From contig NZ_CP041405.1 in NCBI RefSeq assembly GCF_007066085.1, forward strand, positions 1,488,001 to 1,552,000: 64,000 bases of DNA. Direction: 5' to 3'. Below the pieces are notes generated by a model. It was not told the origin of the DNA and ran no database searches. It worked only from the letters and a program-made list of their open reading frames with translations. Shown here piece by piece: positions 35,683-45,451 of this stretch. A program made the position numbers and the translations under genes. The DNA is from Paenibacillus thiaminolyticus (GTDB taxonomy: Bacteria; Bacillota; Bacilli; Paenibacillales; Paenibacillaceae). Position 1 is the stretch's first letter; the number at the start of each line of letters is the position of its first letter.

Positions 35683-36533
35683 GTCAAAGCCCTCCCGGTT
35701 ACTTCTATGAATAACTGATCAAGGGACGCTTCCTGCGTGTGCATCGTCTCTATCGCCCCGATCCGGAGCAGCCGCAGAAATTCCGCATTGCCATCCAGAC
35801 CGGCCAGCCCGAACTCGGCCCGCTTCCCGGATCCGGCCTCCCGATACTCGACCCGGACCGTGCGCTTGCCGGCTCTTACCTTCAAAGCGCGAGGGGAATC
35901 GATGAGGCGAACCTCGCCGTCGACGATGAAGGCAACCCGATCGCAGAGCTCTTCCGCTGCGGTCATATTATGCGTCGTAATAATGATCGTCTTGCCCGCG
36001 GCTTTCTGCTCCAGGATAAGCTCCTTCACCAGGGCCGCATTAACCGGATCGAGCCCGGACGTCGGTTCGTCCAGGAAGAGAAGGCGGGGACGATGCAGCA
36101 GAGCGCGGCATAAATTGAGTCTCATCTTCATTCCCTTGGAATACTGGCCGACCTTCATGCCGGCATAGCTGTCGAGCCTGACCCGTGCCAGCATGCGCAT
36201 CGGATCCTCGGTCTCCACGTCATAGAGCGAGGCGAACAGACGCAGATTCTCCAAGGCGGTGAACCGGCTGTAGAAATTCGGGAATTCAAAGGCGACCCCG
36301 ATGCGATTGTAATAATCCCGGCCGTGCTGTCTGAGAGGCCGCCCCATAACCCGGACGGTCCCTTCATATTGAGGCAGTGTGCCGATCAGCACTTTTTGCG
36401 TCGTGCTCTTGCCTGCTCCCGAGGGGCCAAGAAAGCCGAAAATCTCTCCCTGGGCAATCTCAAAGTCAATCCCCTTTAACGTATAATCAGACTGGCCTGG
36501 ATATTGATACCGAAGCTCCTTCACTTCAATCAT
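35679..36533 (-). CDS. ABC-2 type exporter ATP-binding protein
   Basis: 284 aa with Walker A GPSGAGKST, signature YSKGMKMRL (the form seen in drug and lantibiotic exporters), Walker B LLFLDEPTSGLD and H-loop ITTHN. An extra C-terminal domain of about 75 residues follows the ATPase core, as in DrrA/BcrA-like proteins. The start overlaps the TetR stop (ATGA, 36530-36533), so regulator and transporter are translated together. It powers the two permeases downstream. Confidence 0.9.
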   Translation of the reverse strand: MIEVKELRYQYPGQSDYTLKGIDFEIAQGEIFGFLGPSGAGKSTTQKVLIGTLPQYEGTVRVMGRPLRQHGRDYYNRIGVAFEFPNFYSRFTALENLRLFASLYDVETEDPMRMLARVRLDSYAGMKVGQYSKGMKMRLNLCRALLHRPRLLFLDEPTSGLDPVNAALVKELILEQKAAGKTIIITTHNMTAAEELCDRVAFIVDGEVRLIDSPRALKVRAGKRTVRVEYREAGSGKRAEFGLAGLDGNAEFLRLLRIGAIETMHTQEASLDQLFIEVTGRALT

Positions 36534-37153
36534 CCGTTCTCCCTCCGATCCGCCTCGATAATTAGCCCTTCGGCCATTAACTCGATCAGGAGCTCCATCG
36601 TCTGTTCATAATGAGCTTCCCCGATCCGCTTCTTCTGCAGCGAGAACAGGACGAATGATCGAATCAGACTGACCATCGCGTCAGGCGAACCGTCCCGCAT
36701 CCAGCCTTGCCGCTGCCCCTCGGCCAGAAAGGGGTACAACTCGTCGTAATCATCGCCGTAATGCCGCTCCAGTGTCTCGGGGGACAGCTTGCGGAAGAGC
36801 GATGCCACCAGTTCCTCATCATACAGCTGCTGCAAAAACGCATTCTCCTCCAGCATGTGCAGCGATTCATGCAGAAAACGGCGAAACCGGTCCCGGGTCA
36901 TCGGGGAATCCGTCTGCAGATAGGCAGCGGACAAATGCCGGCGGACCGCCTGCTCTTCTTCCTCCAGCAGCTCGAAATACAGTTCTTCCTTCGAAGGGTA
37001 GAACAAATAAAACGTGCCCTGTGCCACGCCGACCGCTTTGGTCAGATCGGCGACGCTTGTCTTTTTCAAGCCGAACACCGTGAACAGCTGCTTCCCTTTT
37101 TCCTTCAGTTCCTGTCTGATTTTTTCTTTTTCCTGCTTACTGAAGCGCGGCAT
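36530..37153 (-). CDS. TetR-family repressor of the exporter operon
   Basis: 207 aa. The N-terminal helix-turn-helix is typical: LFTVFGLKKTSVADLTKAVG then AQGTFYLFYPSKEELY. The C-terminal ligand domain is helical (EEEQAVRRHL onward). The correct start is ATG 37153, 7 nt after GAGGAGAG; the longer open frame has no RBS. It is the first gene of the exporter operon, and a 25-bp palindrome lies 23 bp upstream. This indicates autoregulation: the repressor binds its own promoter and is released by a drug that the pump exports. Confidence 0.88.
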   Translation of the reverse strand: MPRFSKQEKEKIRQELKEKGKQLFTVFGLKKTSVADLTKAVGVAQGTFYLFYPSKEELYFELLEEEEQAVRRHLSAAYLQTDSPMTRDRFRRFLHESLHMLEENAFLQQLYDEELVASLFRKLSPETLERHYGDDYDELYPFLAEGQRQGWMRDGSPDAMVSLIRSFVLFSLQKKRIGEAHYEQTMELLIELMAEGLIIEADRRENG

Positions 37154-37482
37154 GACAATCTCTCCTCGTGAATATATGAATATTTTTATTTTATATTCAT
37201 AATTAAACGGTAATTCTTTCCTCTTGTCAACCCGGCAGTTCCACTCCATTCCATCTGCCTCATCTCCGAGCATGGGCGATTCCGATCTGCCGTCACTTCC
37301 CTCCAGATTAAGCGCTGATGCGTGACTCATAGGTCTCCATTCCGGGTAATTCAGAGTAAAATGTTCACTCAATGCTGCAGCGTCGACATTTTTTTTGGAG
37401 AAAGGCAAGAAAATTGAAGAAACATGTAACTTTTTCGGGTTATCCACGTTATAAACTAGTAGTAAAGGAGGTTATCGGTTCT
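37154..37482. other. Divergent promoter region between the TetR operon and the CuAO-N gene
   Basis: It holds the TetR operator (37176-37200) and the RBS AAAGGAGG (37464-37471) of the rightward gene. The central part has no coding capacity that I trust. Confidence 0.6.
37176..37200. promoter_or_regulatory. TetR operator palindrome
   Basis: Inverted repeat ATGAATAT (37176-37183) and ATATTCAT (37193-37200) with a 9-bp AT-rich spacer. It sits just upstream of the TetR start, where the promoter must be. Size and symmetry fit a TetR dimer site. Confidence 0.6.
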
Positions 37483-37980
37483 ATGCAAGCTACTCTTCGT
37501 ACATTGGGCATGATTATGTTAATAGGAGCTCTGGTGGCGTCGTTCACCCTTCCGGCATCGGCCGCCAAGGAGGAAGACCAGCCACGGGCCGTGAAGCTCA
37601 CGCGCGATCCTGTCAGCGTTCTGGTCGTCGATAAGGACGGCGAACCGATAACAGAGAACGGACTTCTTATCGACAGCAAGACCTATGTGCCCATCATGGA
37701 TATCAGTGAAGCGTTCCAGTTCAAGGTCCGGTGGGAAGCCATCAGCCACACCGTATATATCGATGGTCCCGAGGATGATATCGCCTGGAACTCACTTACC
37801 AATAAGATGAAAGTCAACGGCAAGGATACGAAGCTGACCACGCTTCCCAAAGTGATCAAAGGCAAGACCTATGTGCCGATTCAGCTGTTGCACGACGTAT
37901 TTCTGTTCGACTTCACCTGGGAAGGCAAGTCGAGAACCGTTACGCTCTGGCTTGATCCCCAGCCTTATAATACCGAATAA
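37483..37980 (+). CDS. Secreted protein with copper amine oxidase N-terminal-like domain
   Basis: 165 aa. A signal peptide (LGMIMLIGALVASFTLPASA, cleavage after ASA) is followed by one stalk-like domain with paired GLLIDSKTYVPIMDISEAF and KGKTYVPIQLLHDVF repeats. This is the copper-amine-oxidase-N fold common in Paenibacillus secreted proteins, often a cell-wall-linked module of unknown function. No amine oxidase catalytic domain is attached. ATG 37483 lies 11 nt after AAAGGAGG, a little far. A strong terminator follows at 38022, so it is monocistronic. Confidence 0.8.
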   Translation: MQATLRTLGMIMLIGALVASFTLPASAAKEEDQPRAVKLTRDPVSVLVVDKDGEPITENGLLIDSKTYVPIMDISEAFQFKVRWEAISHTVYIDGPEDDIAWNSLTNKMKVNGKDTKLTTLPKVIKGKTYVPIQLLHDVFLFDFTWEGKSRTVTLWLDPQPYNTE

Positions 37981-38283
37981 TTGCATATGCCGTACCGTCA
38001 GCATGACGGCGGACGCTGAACGGGACCGGGCTCTTCCGGTCCCGTTTTTTGGCGTGCTCTTCGCCTGACATGAACCGAAAGACCCGCTTCTGCCGCCGCG
38101 CTTGGCGGGAAAACCGTGCACCCCAAGACTTTCATCATGAAAATTTATCGCAAATGGGAATAAATAGAGACGAGTTGGCATTTTTATAGAATGATAGGGT
38201 ATACACCGATGGCCGCATCGAATCTGCTTCATCATCTCGCCGCCGGCCAGGTGGACCACTTCATACCAAGAGAGGGGTACGCT
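37981..38283. other. Intergenic region before the peptide importer
   Basis: It contains the terminator at 38022-38050 and the RBS AGAGGGG of the next gene. A weak promoter pair (TTGGCA 38175-38180 and TATACA 38200-38205, 19-bp spacer) may serve the importer operon. Nothing else was seen. Confidence 0.45.
38022..38050 (+). terminator. Strong intrinsic terminator
   Basis: Stem GGGACCGG/CCGGTCCC with a 6-nt loop, followed by GTTTTTT. It ends the copper-amine-oxidase-N transcript. Confidence 0.92.
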
Positions 38284-39996
38284 ATGCGAATGAGACGTAA
38301 ATCTATGCTGGCCGTGCTGACACTATTACTCGCTGTAAGCGCTTTTATGAGTGCCTGCGGGGGCAGCGGACAAGGCACCGACTCTTCCTCGCCTCCGGCG
38401 ACGAACAACGAAAAATCCGCCGAACCGGCACCTGGCGGCGGCAAAACCGAAGCGCCGAAGGAGCAAGTCTTCCGCTTCAATCTCCACTCGAACCCGCCGA
38501 CGCTCGATCCCGGACTGTCGCAGGACACGGTGGCGCATGCCGTGCTCAACGGACTGTTCGAAGGGTTAACACGGAGCAGCGAGAACGGAGAAGCCGTCCC
38601 GGGCACCGCCGAGAAGTGGGAAATATCCCCGGACGGTACCAAGTACACCTTCCATTTGCGGAAGGACGCGAAATGGTCGAACGGAGATCCCGTGACTGCG
38701 GAAGACTTCGAGTTCTCCTGGAAGCGGGTGCTTGATCCGAAGACCGAGCCGGCGCCGCCGTACGCTTATCAGCTGTACTATATCAAGGGCGCCGAAGCAT
38801 ATAACACCGGACAGAGCACCGACCCGAGCTCGGTCGCCATCAAGGCTGTCGATGCCAACACGCTTGAGGTCGAGTTGGAGCATTCCACTCCGTACTTTTT
38901 AAGCCTGCTTTCTTTTCAGACCTATTTGCCGGTTCATTCCTCCGTCAAAGACAATCCGAAATGGGCATCAGAGGCGAGCACCATTGTGTCGAATGGCCCG
39001 TTCAAAATCAGCGAATGGAAGCAGCAAAGCTCGCTGGAGATGGTGAAAAATGAACATTACTACGATAAGGACGATATAAAATTCACCAAGGTGCAGATGT
39101 CCATGGTCGCTGATTCGGGCTCGGAGCTGAACATGTACGAGACCGACCAGATTGATTATGCAGGCATGCCGACTGGACGCGTTCCGAATGAACAAATTCC
39201 GATCTTGAAGGAAACGAAGCCGGACGAACTGGAGATCAAGGGCGTCGCCTCCACCTACTACTACTTGTTCAATAACCAACAAGAGCCGTTCAACAACGTC
39301 AACATCCGCAAGGCGCTGTCAATGGCGATCGACCGCCAATTGATTGTCGATAAGGTGACTCTCGGCGGACAGCTGCCCGCGTTTGGCATCGTACCTCCCG
39401 GCATCACCGGCTTGAAGGGCGAATTCCGCAACGAGCACAAGGACGATTTTTTCACAGAAAATATAGAAGAAGCGAAGGCACTGCTGCAAAAGGGGCTCGG
39501 CGAGCTGGGATTGTCCGCCATGCCTGAATTTACGCTCGCTTACAATAACGATGAGAACCACAAAAAGGTGGCCGAGGCGGTCGCTGATATGTGGAGCAAA
39601 AATCTCGGCGTCAAAGTGAAAATCGAGAATCAGGAATGGGGCGTCTTCCTGAAGAACCGCACCGCGCTCAACTATCAAATGGCCCGGTCCGGATGGTCAT
39701 CCGATTACAACGACCCGATGTCCTTTATCGACCTGTACACGACCGGAAGCGGCAACAACGACATTGGTTACAGCAATCCGGAATTCGACAAGCTCGTCCG
39801 GGAGGCGAAGCAATCGTTGGATAACAAGGAAAGGATGGAATTGATGGCGAAGGCGGAGCGCATGATGATCGAGCAGGATCAGGCCATTCTTCCGCTGTAC
39901 TACTATACGGGCGTCGGGTTGAAGAAGCCATACCTCAAAAACGTGTTTATCGACTATCAGGGAATGATCAACTACAGCCGGGGATACTTCGAATAA
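38284..39996 (+). CDS. Oligopeptide ABC transporter substrate-binding lipoprotein
   Basis: 570 aa of the OppA/DppE (SBP family 5) type. The lipoprotein signal is MRRKSMLAVLTLLLAVSAF followed by MSAC; the Cys at about residue 24 would be lipidated. A Gly/Pro/Ser-rich linker (about 25-65) precedes the binding domain, which starts at FRFNLHSNPPTLDPGLSQ. WEISPDGTKYTFHLRKDAKW is the family signature. ATG 38284 has AGAGGGG upstream. It is the first gene of a five-gene importer operon. It captures peptides outside the membrane and delivers them to the two permeases. Confidence 0.93.
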   Translation: MRMRRKSMLAVLTLLLAVSAFMSACGGSGQGTDSSSPPATNNEKSAEPAPGGGKTEAPKEQVFRFNLHSNPPTLDPGLSQDTVAHAVLNGLFEGLTRSSENGEAVPGTAEKWEISPDGTKYTFHLRKDAKWSNGDPVTAEDFEFSWKRVLDPKTEPAPPYAYQLYYIKGAEAYNTGQSTDPSSVAIKAVDANTLEVELEHSTPYFLSLLSFQTYLPVHSSVKDNPKWASEASTIVSNGPFKISEWKQQSSLEMVKNEHYYDKDDIKFTKVQMSMVADSGSELNMYETDQIDYAGMPTGRVPNEQIPILKETKPDELEIKGVASTYYYLFNNQQEPFNNVNIRKALSMAIDRQLIVDKVTLGGQLPAFGIVPPGITGLKGEFRNEHKDDFFTENIEEAKALLQKGLGELGLSAMPEFTLAYNNDENHKKVAEAVADMWSKNLGVKVKIENQEWGVFLKNRTALNYQMARSGWSSDYNDPMSFIDLYTTGSGNNDIGYSNPEFDKLVREAKQSLDNKERMELMAKAERMMIEQDQAILPLYYYTGVGLKKPYLKNVFIDYQGMINYSRGYFE

Positions 39997-40113
39997 CGGC
40001 GCCGCTCGCGCTCGCCCGGGATGAACGTCCGGGATGCACTTGCCCAATGGCCGGTGCGTCCCGCTTCTTCATATCCGTGGCGGAATGAACCTGACAAGGA
40101 GGAGGATGCATCC

Positions 40114-41052
40114 ATGATTCGCTACTCCCTGACCAAGCTGCTCTATCTCATCCTATCGCTGTGGGTGCTGGCTTCCGTCACTTTTTTGCTCATGAAGGCC
40201 ATTCCCGGCGATCCATTTATGTCGGAAAAAGCGGTTCCACCGGAAATTCGCGCCCGTCTGATGGCCCAATACGGACTGGATAAACCGCTGTATGAGCAAT
40301 ATTTCGTCTACTTATCCAACCTGGCGAAAGGCGATCTGGGGATTTCGATGAAAATGATGGACCGCGAAGTCGGCCAAACGATCCGCGATGCCTTCCCCTA
40401 CTCCCTGAAGCTCGGCGTCGTCTCGATTATCGTCTCCATCGTCATCGGCATCAGCCTGGGCATGATTGCGGCGCTGCGGCATCGCAAGCTGCTCGACTCC
40501 GCCTCGATGGTCATCGCCGTTCTGGGCGTATCGGTCCCCAGCTTCGTGCTGGCCTCCTTCTTCCAATATATTTTCGGCGTGAAGCTGAAATGGCTGCATG
40601 TCGTCGGTCTGAACGGTCCGCTTGACTACATCATGCCGACCCTGGCGCTCTCCGCCCTGCCTATCGCCTTCATCGCGCGCCTGACGCGATCGAACATGCT
40701 GGAAGTCTTGACGGCCGATTATATTAAGACCGCCAAGGCTAAAGGCTTGTCCCGCGGCGCCATCATCCGCCGGCATGTGCTGCGCAACGGCATTCTGCCC
40801 GTCGTCACCTATCTCGGACCGCTCACAGCGAACGTCGTAACGGGCTCCTTCATCATTGAGCAAATTTTCGGAATCGGGGGACTCGGCAAAATATTCGTTA
40901 CGAGCATCAGTAACCGCGACTACTCGCTCATTATGGGCATTACCCTATTCTACGGACTTATTCTGATGTGCGCCCGCTTCATCACCGACATCGCGTACGG
41001 AATAATCGATCCCCGAATTATGCTTGCCACGAGAAAGGAGAAGGCCGCATGA
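40114..41052 (+). CDS. Oligopeptide ABC transporter permease (OppB/DppB type)
   Basis: 312 aa with six TM helices. The first helix is LLYLILSLWVLASVTFLLMK, and the EAA-like loop is YIKTAKAKGLSRGAIIRRHV. AIPGDPF and YGLDKPLYEQY are family signatures. ATG 40114 lies 6 nt after AAGGAGGAGGATG; the longer frame from 40021 is not used. It overlaps the next permease by ATGA. With the OppC-type partner it forms the membrane channel. Confidence 0.92.
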   Translation: MIRYSLTKLLYLILSLWVLASVTFLLMKAIPGDPFMSEKAVPPEIRARLMAQYGLDKPLYEQYFVYLSNLAKGDLGISMKMMDREVGQTIRDAFPYSLKLGVVSIIVSIVIGISLGMIAALRHRKLLDSASMVIAVLGVSVPSFVLASFFQYIFGVKLKWLHVVGLNGPLDYIMPTLALSALPIAFIARLTRSNMLEVLTADYIKTAKAKGLSRGAIIRRHVLRNGILPVVTYLGPLTANVVTGSFIIEQIFGIGGLGKIFVTSISNRDYSLIMGITLFYGLILMCARFITDIAYGIIDPRIMLATRKEKAA

Positions 41053-41996
41053 TCACGTTCCATTCCTCCTCTGCCGAAGAACGCCCTCTCGCCCCGGAAG
41101 ACTTCCGAAAGGCGGACGTCGGCGAACATGCGGCGGAAGCGATCGAACAGGAGAGCATATCCGCATGGCGCGACGCCTGGCTGCGGCTGCGCAGCAACCG
41201 GGTTGCCATGACGGGCCTTGTCTTCTTGCTGCTCATCATCCTCATGGCCATCATCGGTCCGATGCTGACGCCTTACGATTACTACTCCAATAATCTGGAG
41301 AAGACGAACCTGCCGCCTTCCGCCGAGCATTGGTTCGGCACGGACGATCTCGGCCGCGACATGTTCGCCCGCACGTGGATGGGGGCCCGCATCTCTCTTA
41401 CCGTCGGCTTCTCTGCCGCGGCTATCAATCTCTTCATCGGCGTCATCTACGGCGGCATTATGGGATATATCGGCGGACGGCTCGACGAGGTGATGAACAA
41501 AATTTCCGAAATCATTTATTCCATCCCGGATCTGTTGGTTGCGATTCTGCTCGTTGTCGTCTTCGAACCGAGCCTGAGCACGATTATTTTGGCGTTGTGC
41601 GTGACCGGCTGGATCAATATGTCCTGGATTGTACGCGGTCAGATGATGCAGCTCAAAAACCAGGAATATGCCCTCGCCTCCCGTTCCCTTGGCTCGTCCG
41701 GCATGCGCATTCTATTCCGGCACCTCCTGCCGAACGCGATGGGCCCGATTATCGTCACCTTGACCTTGGCGGTGCCGGCAGCCATCTTCAGCGAAGCGGT
41801 ACTGAGCTTCCTCGGGCTGGGCGTGCAATCGCCGGCCGCATCATGGGGGACGATGATTAATGACGCGCTCAAGGCCATGATCATTCATCCTTGGCGCCTT
41901 GCCTTCCCTGCGCTGTTCATCAGCTTGATGATGCTGTGCTTCAATCTGTTCGGCGACGGGCTGCGCGATGCGCTCGATCCGAAGATGAAAAAATAA
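41049..41996 (+). CDS. Oligopeptide ABC transporter permease (OppC/DppC type)
   Basis: 315 aa. An N-terminal cytoplasmic stretch of about 55 residues, then TGLVFLLLIILMAIIGP as first TM, the family signature WFGTDDLGRDMFARTWMGAR, and an EAA loop (YALASRSLGSSGMRILFRH). Five or six TM helices. ATG 41049 overlaps the preceding stop. It forms the channel with the OppB-type subunit and contacts the two ATPases encoded next. Confidence 0.92.
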   Translation: MITFHSSSAEERPLAPEDFRKADVGEHAAEAIEQESISAWRDAWLRLRSNRVAMTGLVFLLLIILMAIIGPMLTPYDYYSNNLEKTNLPPSAEHWFGTDDLGRDMFARTWMGARISLTVGFSAAAINLFIGVIYGGIMGYIGGRLDEVMNKISEIIYSIPDLLVAILLVVVFEPSLSTIILALCVTGWINMSWIVRGQMMQLKNQEYALASRSLGSSGMRILFRHLLPNAMGPIIVTLTLAVPAAIFSEAVLSFLGLGVQSPAASWGTMINDALKAMIIHPWRLAFPALFISLMMLCFNLFGDGLRDALDPKMKK

Positions 41997-42015
41997 GGAC
42001 AAGGAGGGTTCGCCC

Positions 42016-43004
42016 ATGCAGCGCTTGTTAGAAGTCCAAGATCTCCATGTCTCCTTCCATGTCCGCGGCGGCGAGGTGCAGGCCGTGCGCGGCATCGAAT
42101 TCCATGTCCAGCCCGGCGAAGCCGTCGCCATCGTCGGCGAATCCGGCTGCGGCAAGAGTGTGACCGCCCAAGCGATCATGCGTCTTCTGCCGCATCCTCC
42201 CGCCCGCATTCATCAAGGGGTGATCCGGTTCCAGGGGAAGGATCTGCTGCGCGTGAAGGAGCGGGACATGCAATCCATCCGGGGCAAAGACATCGGGATG
42301 ATCTTCCAGGATCCGATGACATCGCTCAATCCGACGATGACGATCGGACGCCAGATTACCGAAGTGCTGACGAAGCATCAGCGTATGGCACCGCAGGCTG
42401 CCAAGCGGCAGGCCATAGAGATGCTGGAGATGGTCGGCATCCCCCATCCGGCCACACGCTTCTCCCAATATCCGCATGAGTTCTCCGGCGGCATGAGGCA
42501 GCGGGCCATGATCGCCATTGCCTTGGCCTGCCGCCCGGCGCTGCTCATCGCAGACGAGCCGACGACGGCGCTCGACGTAACGATTCAGGCCCAGATTCTG
42601 CGCGTGCTCAAGCAGCTGCAGCGCGACTTCGGGACATCAATCATTCTGATTACGCACGATCTTGGCATCGTGGCGGATCTGTGCGACCGCGTCATCGTCA
42701 TGTATGCGGGCCAAATCGTCGAGACCGGCACGAAGCGGGACATATTCAAGCAGCCGCAGCATCCGTATACCCGAGGGCTGCTTCGTTCCCTGCCGCGGAT
42801 CGATCAGAGCAAGGATGAGCCGCTCGTGCCGATTTACGGCACCCCGCCCGATCTCGCCAAGCCGCCGGACGGCTGCCCGTTCTGGGCCCGCTGCAACGAC
42901 GCGATGCGAGTCTGCCAGGAACGGCAGCCGGAATCGACCGCCATCAGCGGAACCCACAGCGCGAGCTGCTGGCAGCTGCATCCGCTGGCACGGGAGGTGG
43001 CCAG

Positions 43005-43008
<4 letters not shown>
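42016..43008 (+). CDS. Oligopeptide ABC transporter ATP-binding protein (OppD/DppD type)
   Basis: 330 aa with Walker [10 protein letters not shown], signature FSGGMRQR, Walker [13 protein letters not shown] and H-loop LITHD. The C-terminal oligopeptide-transporter extension contains the Cys-rich [15 protein letters not shown], which in relatives holds an iron-sulfur cluster. RBS AAGGAGGG. It dimerises with the next gene product to power import. Confidence 0.93.
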
Positions 43009-43964
<956 letters not shown>

Positions 43965-44023
43965 GCCAACTGCGATCCGCCGCAGGAGACAGAGCAGAAG
44001 ATACAAGTAGAAGCTATACAAGA

Positions 44024-44061
44024 AGAAGATACAATATAGAAGATACAATATAGAAGATACA
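44024..44061. repeat. 14-bp tandem repeat, about 2.7 copies
   Basis: AGAAGATACAATAT is repeated exactly twice and then partially. Looser AGAAG-containing variants (GACAGAAGTT and similar) flank it on both sides, from about 43995 to 44110. Confidence 0.85.
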
Positions 44062-44108
44062 GGGATACGACAGAAGTTACGACAGAAGTTGTGATAGAAG
44101 ATGTGACA

Positions 44109-44137
44109 GGAGGCCGAACGCGTTCCGTTCAGCCTCC
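44109..44137. terminator. Hairpin after the peptide importer operon
   Basis: GGAGGCCGAACG pairs with CGTTCAGCCTCC (one mismatch) across a 5-nt loop. No T run follows on either strand, so termination is uncertain. Confidence 0.4.
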
Positions 44138-44289
44138 CCTGCGGCGCGATCCGCATCATCCCGTTCCGGCTTGCGAAGCCGTCTGCTCCGCCCATCATCG
44201 GTTGCTACGCTTCGTTCCGCGCGGCGCCGAGCGGACAAGCCAATGAGCGGCATCTTCGCCGAACCAGACCTCATCCTCGCCCGCCGCGT

Positions 44290-44976
44290 TCATGCTTGTA
44301 GCAAATAAGAAGACAACTGAAACAGATCGCTGCAGATGAACCGGGTATGGGGGAAGCTGCCCCGCTTGTTCTTCCGGTTCAGCCAGACTGCATCGATTCC
44401 GACATTCGTTGCGCCCCCCACATCGCCGCTCAAAGAATCCCCGATATGCAGCACATCCGCCCCCTTTACGCCGAACTGCTCTAGAGCGGAGCGGAACATC
44501 TCCGGCCGCGGCTTGTAGGCGCGGACATCCTCGCTCGTAATGACCCCGTCCACCTGTAAAGCATGCAGGCGCAGAGCCGCCTCGATATCGGCCCGGTCCG
44601 TATTCGACAAAATATAGACCGGATAGGATTGGCGGGCCTGTTCCACGAACCGTCTCGCATCCTCGTACAGGTTAGGCTGCTCCCAATTGGCGTATTGCAG
44701 CGCCAGCAGATCGTCCGGCCGGCTGAACGAATCGAAATAAATCAGCGTCTCGGCCAGGCATTCCCACGCGAGCTGGCGCTGGCTCTGATAAGCGCTGCCG
44801 TAGCTCTCGAGAAGCAGTCTGGACAAGCTCTGCCACCAGTAAGTGCCAATCTCCTGCAGGCTGCATGCCCGGCGGGAATTCACCTGGATATTACGGAACA
44901 CAATCTGCAAAATGTTCTCATCTTCCCATGCCAGCGTTCCATAGAAGTTAATAAATAGGGCCTTGTACTTCGCCAT
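44290..44976 (-). CDS. HAD-superfamily protein with altered catalytic motif I
   Basis: 228 aa of the HAD-IA class with a helical cap (about residues 15-100). Motif II is VYILSNT, motif III lysine is in YKPRPEMF, and motif IV is IGDSLSGDVGG; all are intact. Motif I reads LFINFYGTL: the nucleophilic Asp is Asn. The Tyr in place of the second Asp is normal for haloacid-dehalogenase-like members (DxYGT), but Asn at the first position is not. The protein may have lost phosphatase activity or use another mechanism. ATG 44976 lies after GGGGATGGGAC. It is monocistronic. Confidence 0.82.
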   Translation of the reverse strand: MAKYKALFINFYGTLAWEDENILQIVFRNIQVNSRRACSLQEIGTYWWQSLSRLLLESYGSAYQSQRQLAWECLAETLIYFDSFSRPDDLLALQYANWEQPNLYEDARRFVEQARQSYPVYILSNTDRADIEAALRLHALQVDGVITSEDVRAYKPRPEMFRSALEQFGVKGADVLHIGDSLSGDVGGATNVGIDAVWLNRKNKRGSFPHTRFICSDLFQLSSYLLQA

Positions 44977-45451
44977 GAACGTCCCATCCCCTTACCCGTA
45001 TGACTTCTGGCCGATGTTCCGTATGAATGCGCCTCGCCTGTACCTGCCCGCACGTTCCGGGCCTGGCTGCCTGCACTGAAGAATCCCGCCGAGAAGCGTC
45101 GAGAATACTTTCAGTATAGCAAACCCGTTCCGCAAGAAGAGAGTCATTTCCTGAAAAAGGGACTTGGGGCCTCCCGGATAGGCTGACTGACCTAGGAATG
45201 CGGGGCGGCTCTTTCTTCATTCAGCTCCTTCCGCCCCATCACTCCTTCCGCCCCGCCACGAAGATGAGCCAGAGCGCGGCAAGCAAGCGGCATGGCAAAT
45301 ATTGATTTTGCGCAACAAAAGGCGGAAGCGGAATCTCGATTCTATCAATCGCGCATATGGTAAGGAGGGGAGCGGCAAGCCAAAGCCAGTTCAACCGCGA
45401 TCATTATCCGGGCTGAGCTGGCCGGTTCATGTTAAAGTAGAGGGAGGTGCA
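44977..45451. other. Divergent promoter region between the HAD gene and the pyruvyl transferase gene
   Basis: On the minus strand TGCTATACT (about 45113-45121) is an extended -10 for the HAD gene. A GGGGCGG/CCGCCCC pair spans about 45199-45235 without a T run. The open frame from 45302 into the next gene lacks an RBS. The RBS AGGGAGG of the rightward gene is at the right edge. Confidence 0.5.
45113..45121 (-). promoter_or_regulatory. Extended -10 promoter of the HAD gene
   Basis: Minus-strand TGCTATACT, about 140 bp upstream of ATG 44976, in an otherwise GC-rich region. No consensus -35. Confidence 0.35.

Larger units (their letters stand above)
43965..44289. other. Region between the peptide importer and the HAD gene
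   Basis: It contains a short purine-rich tandem repeat (44024-44061), a hairpin (44109-44137) and otherwise no supported gene. Two leftward frames here are shadows without an RBS. Confidence 0.6.

Noticed and set aside
45302..45451. N-terminal extension of the pyruvyl transferase
   Set aside because: No RBS, and the family start (HIAVCGYYGMGNFG) begins at 45452.
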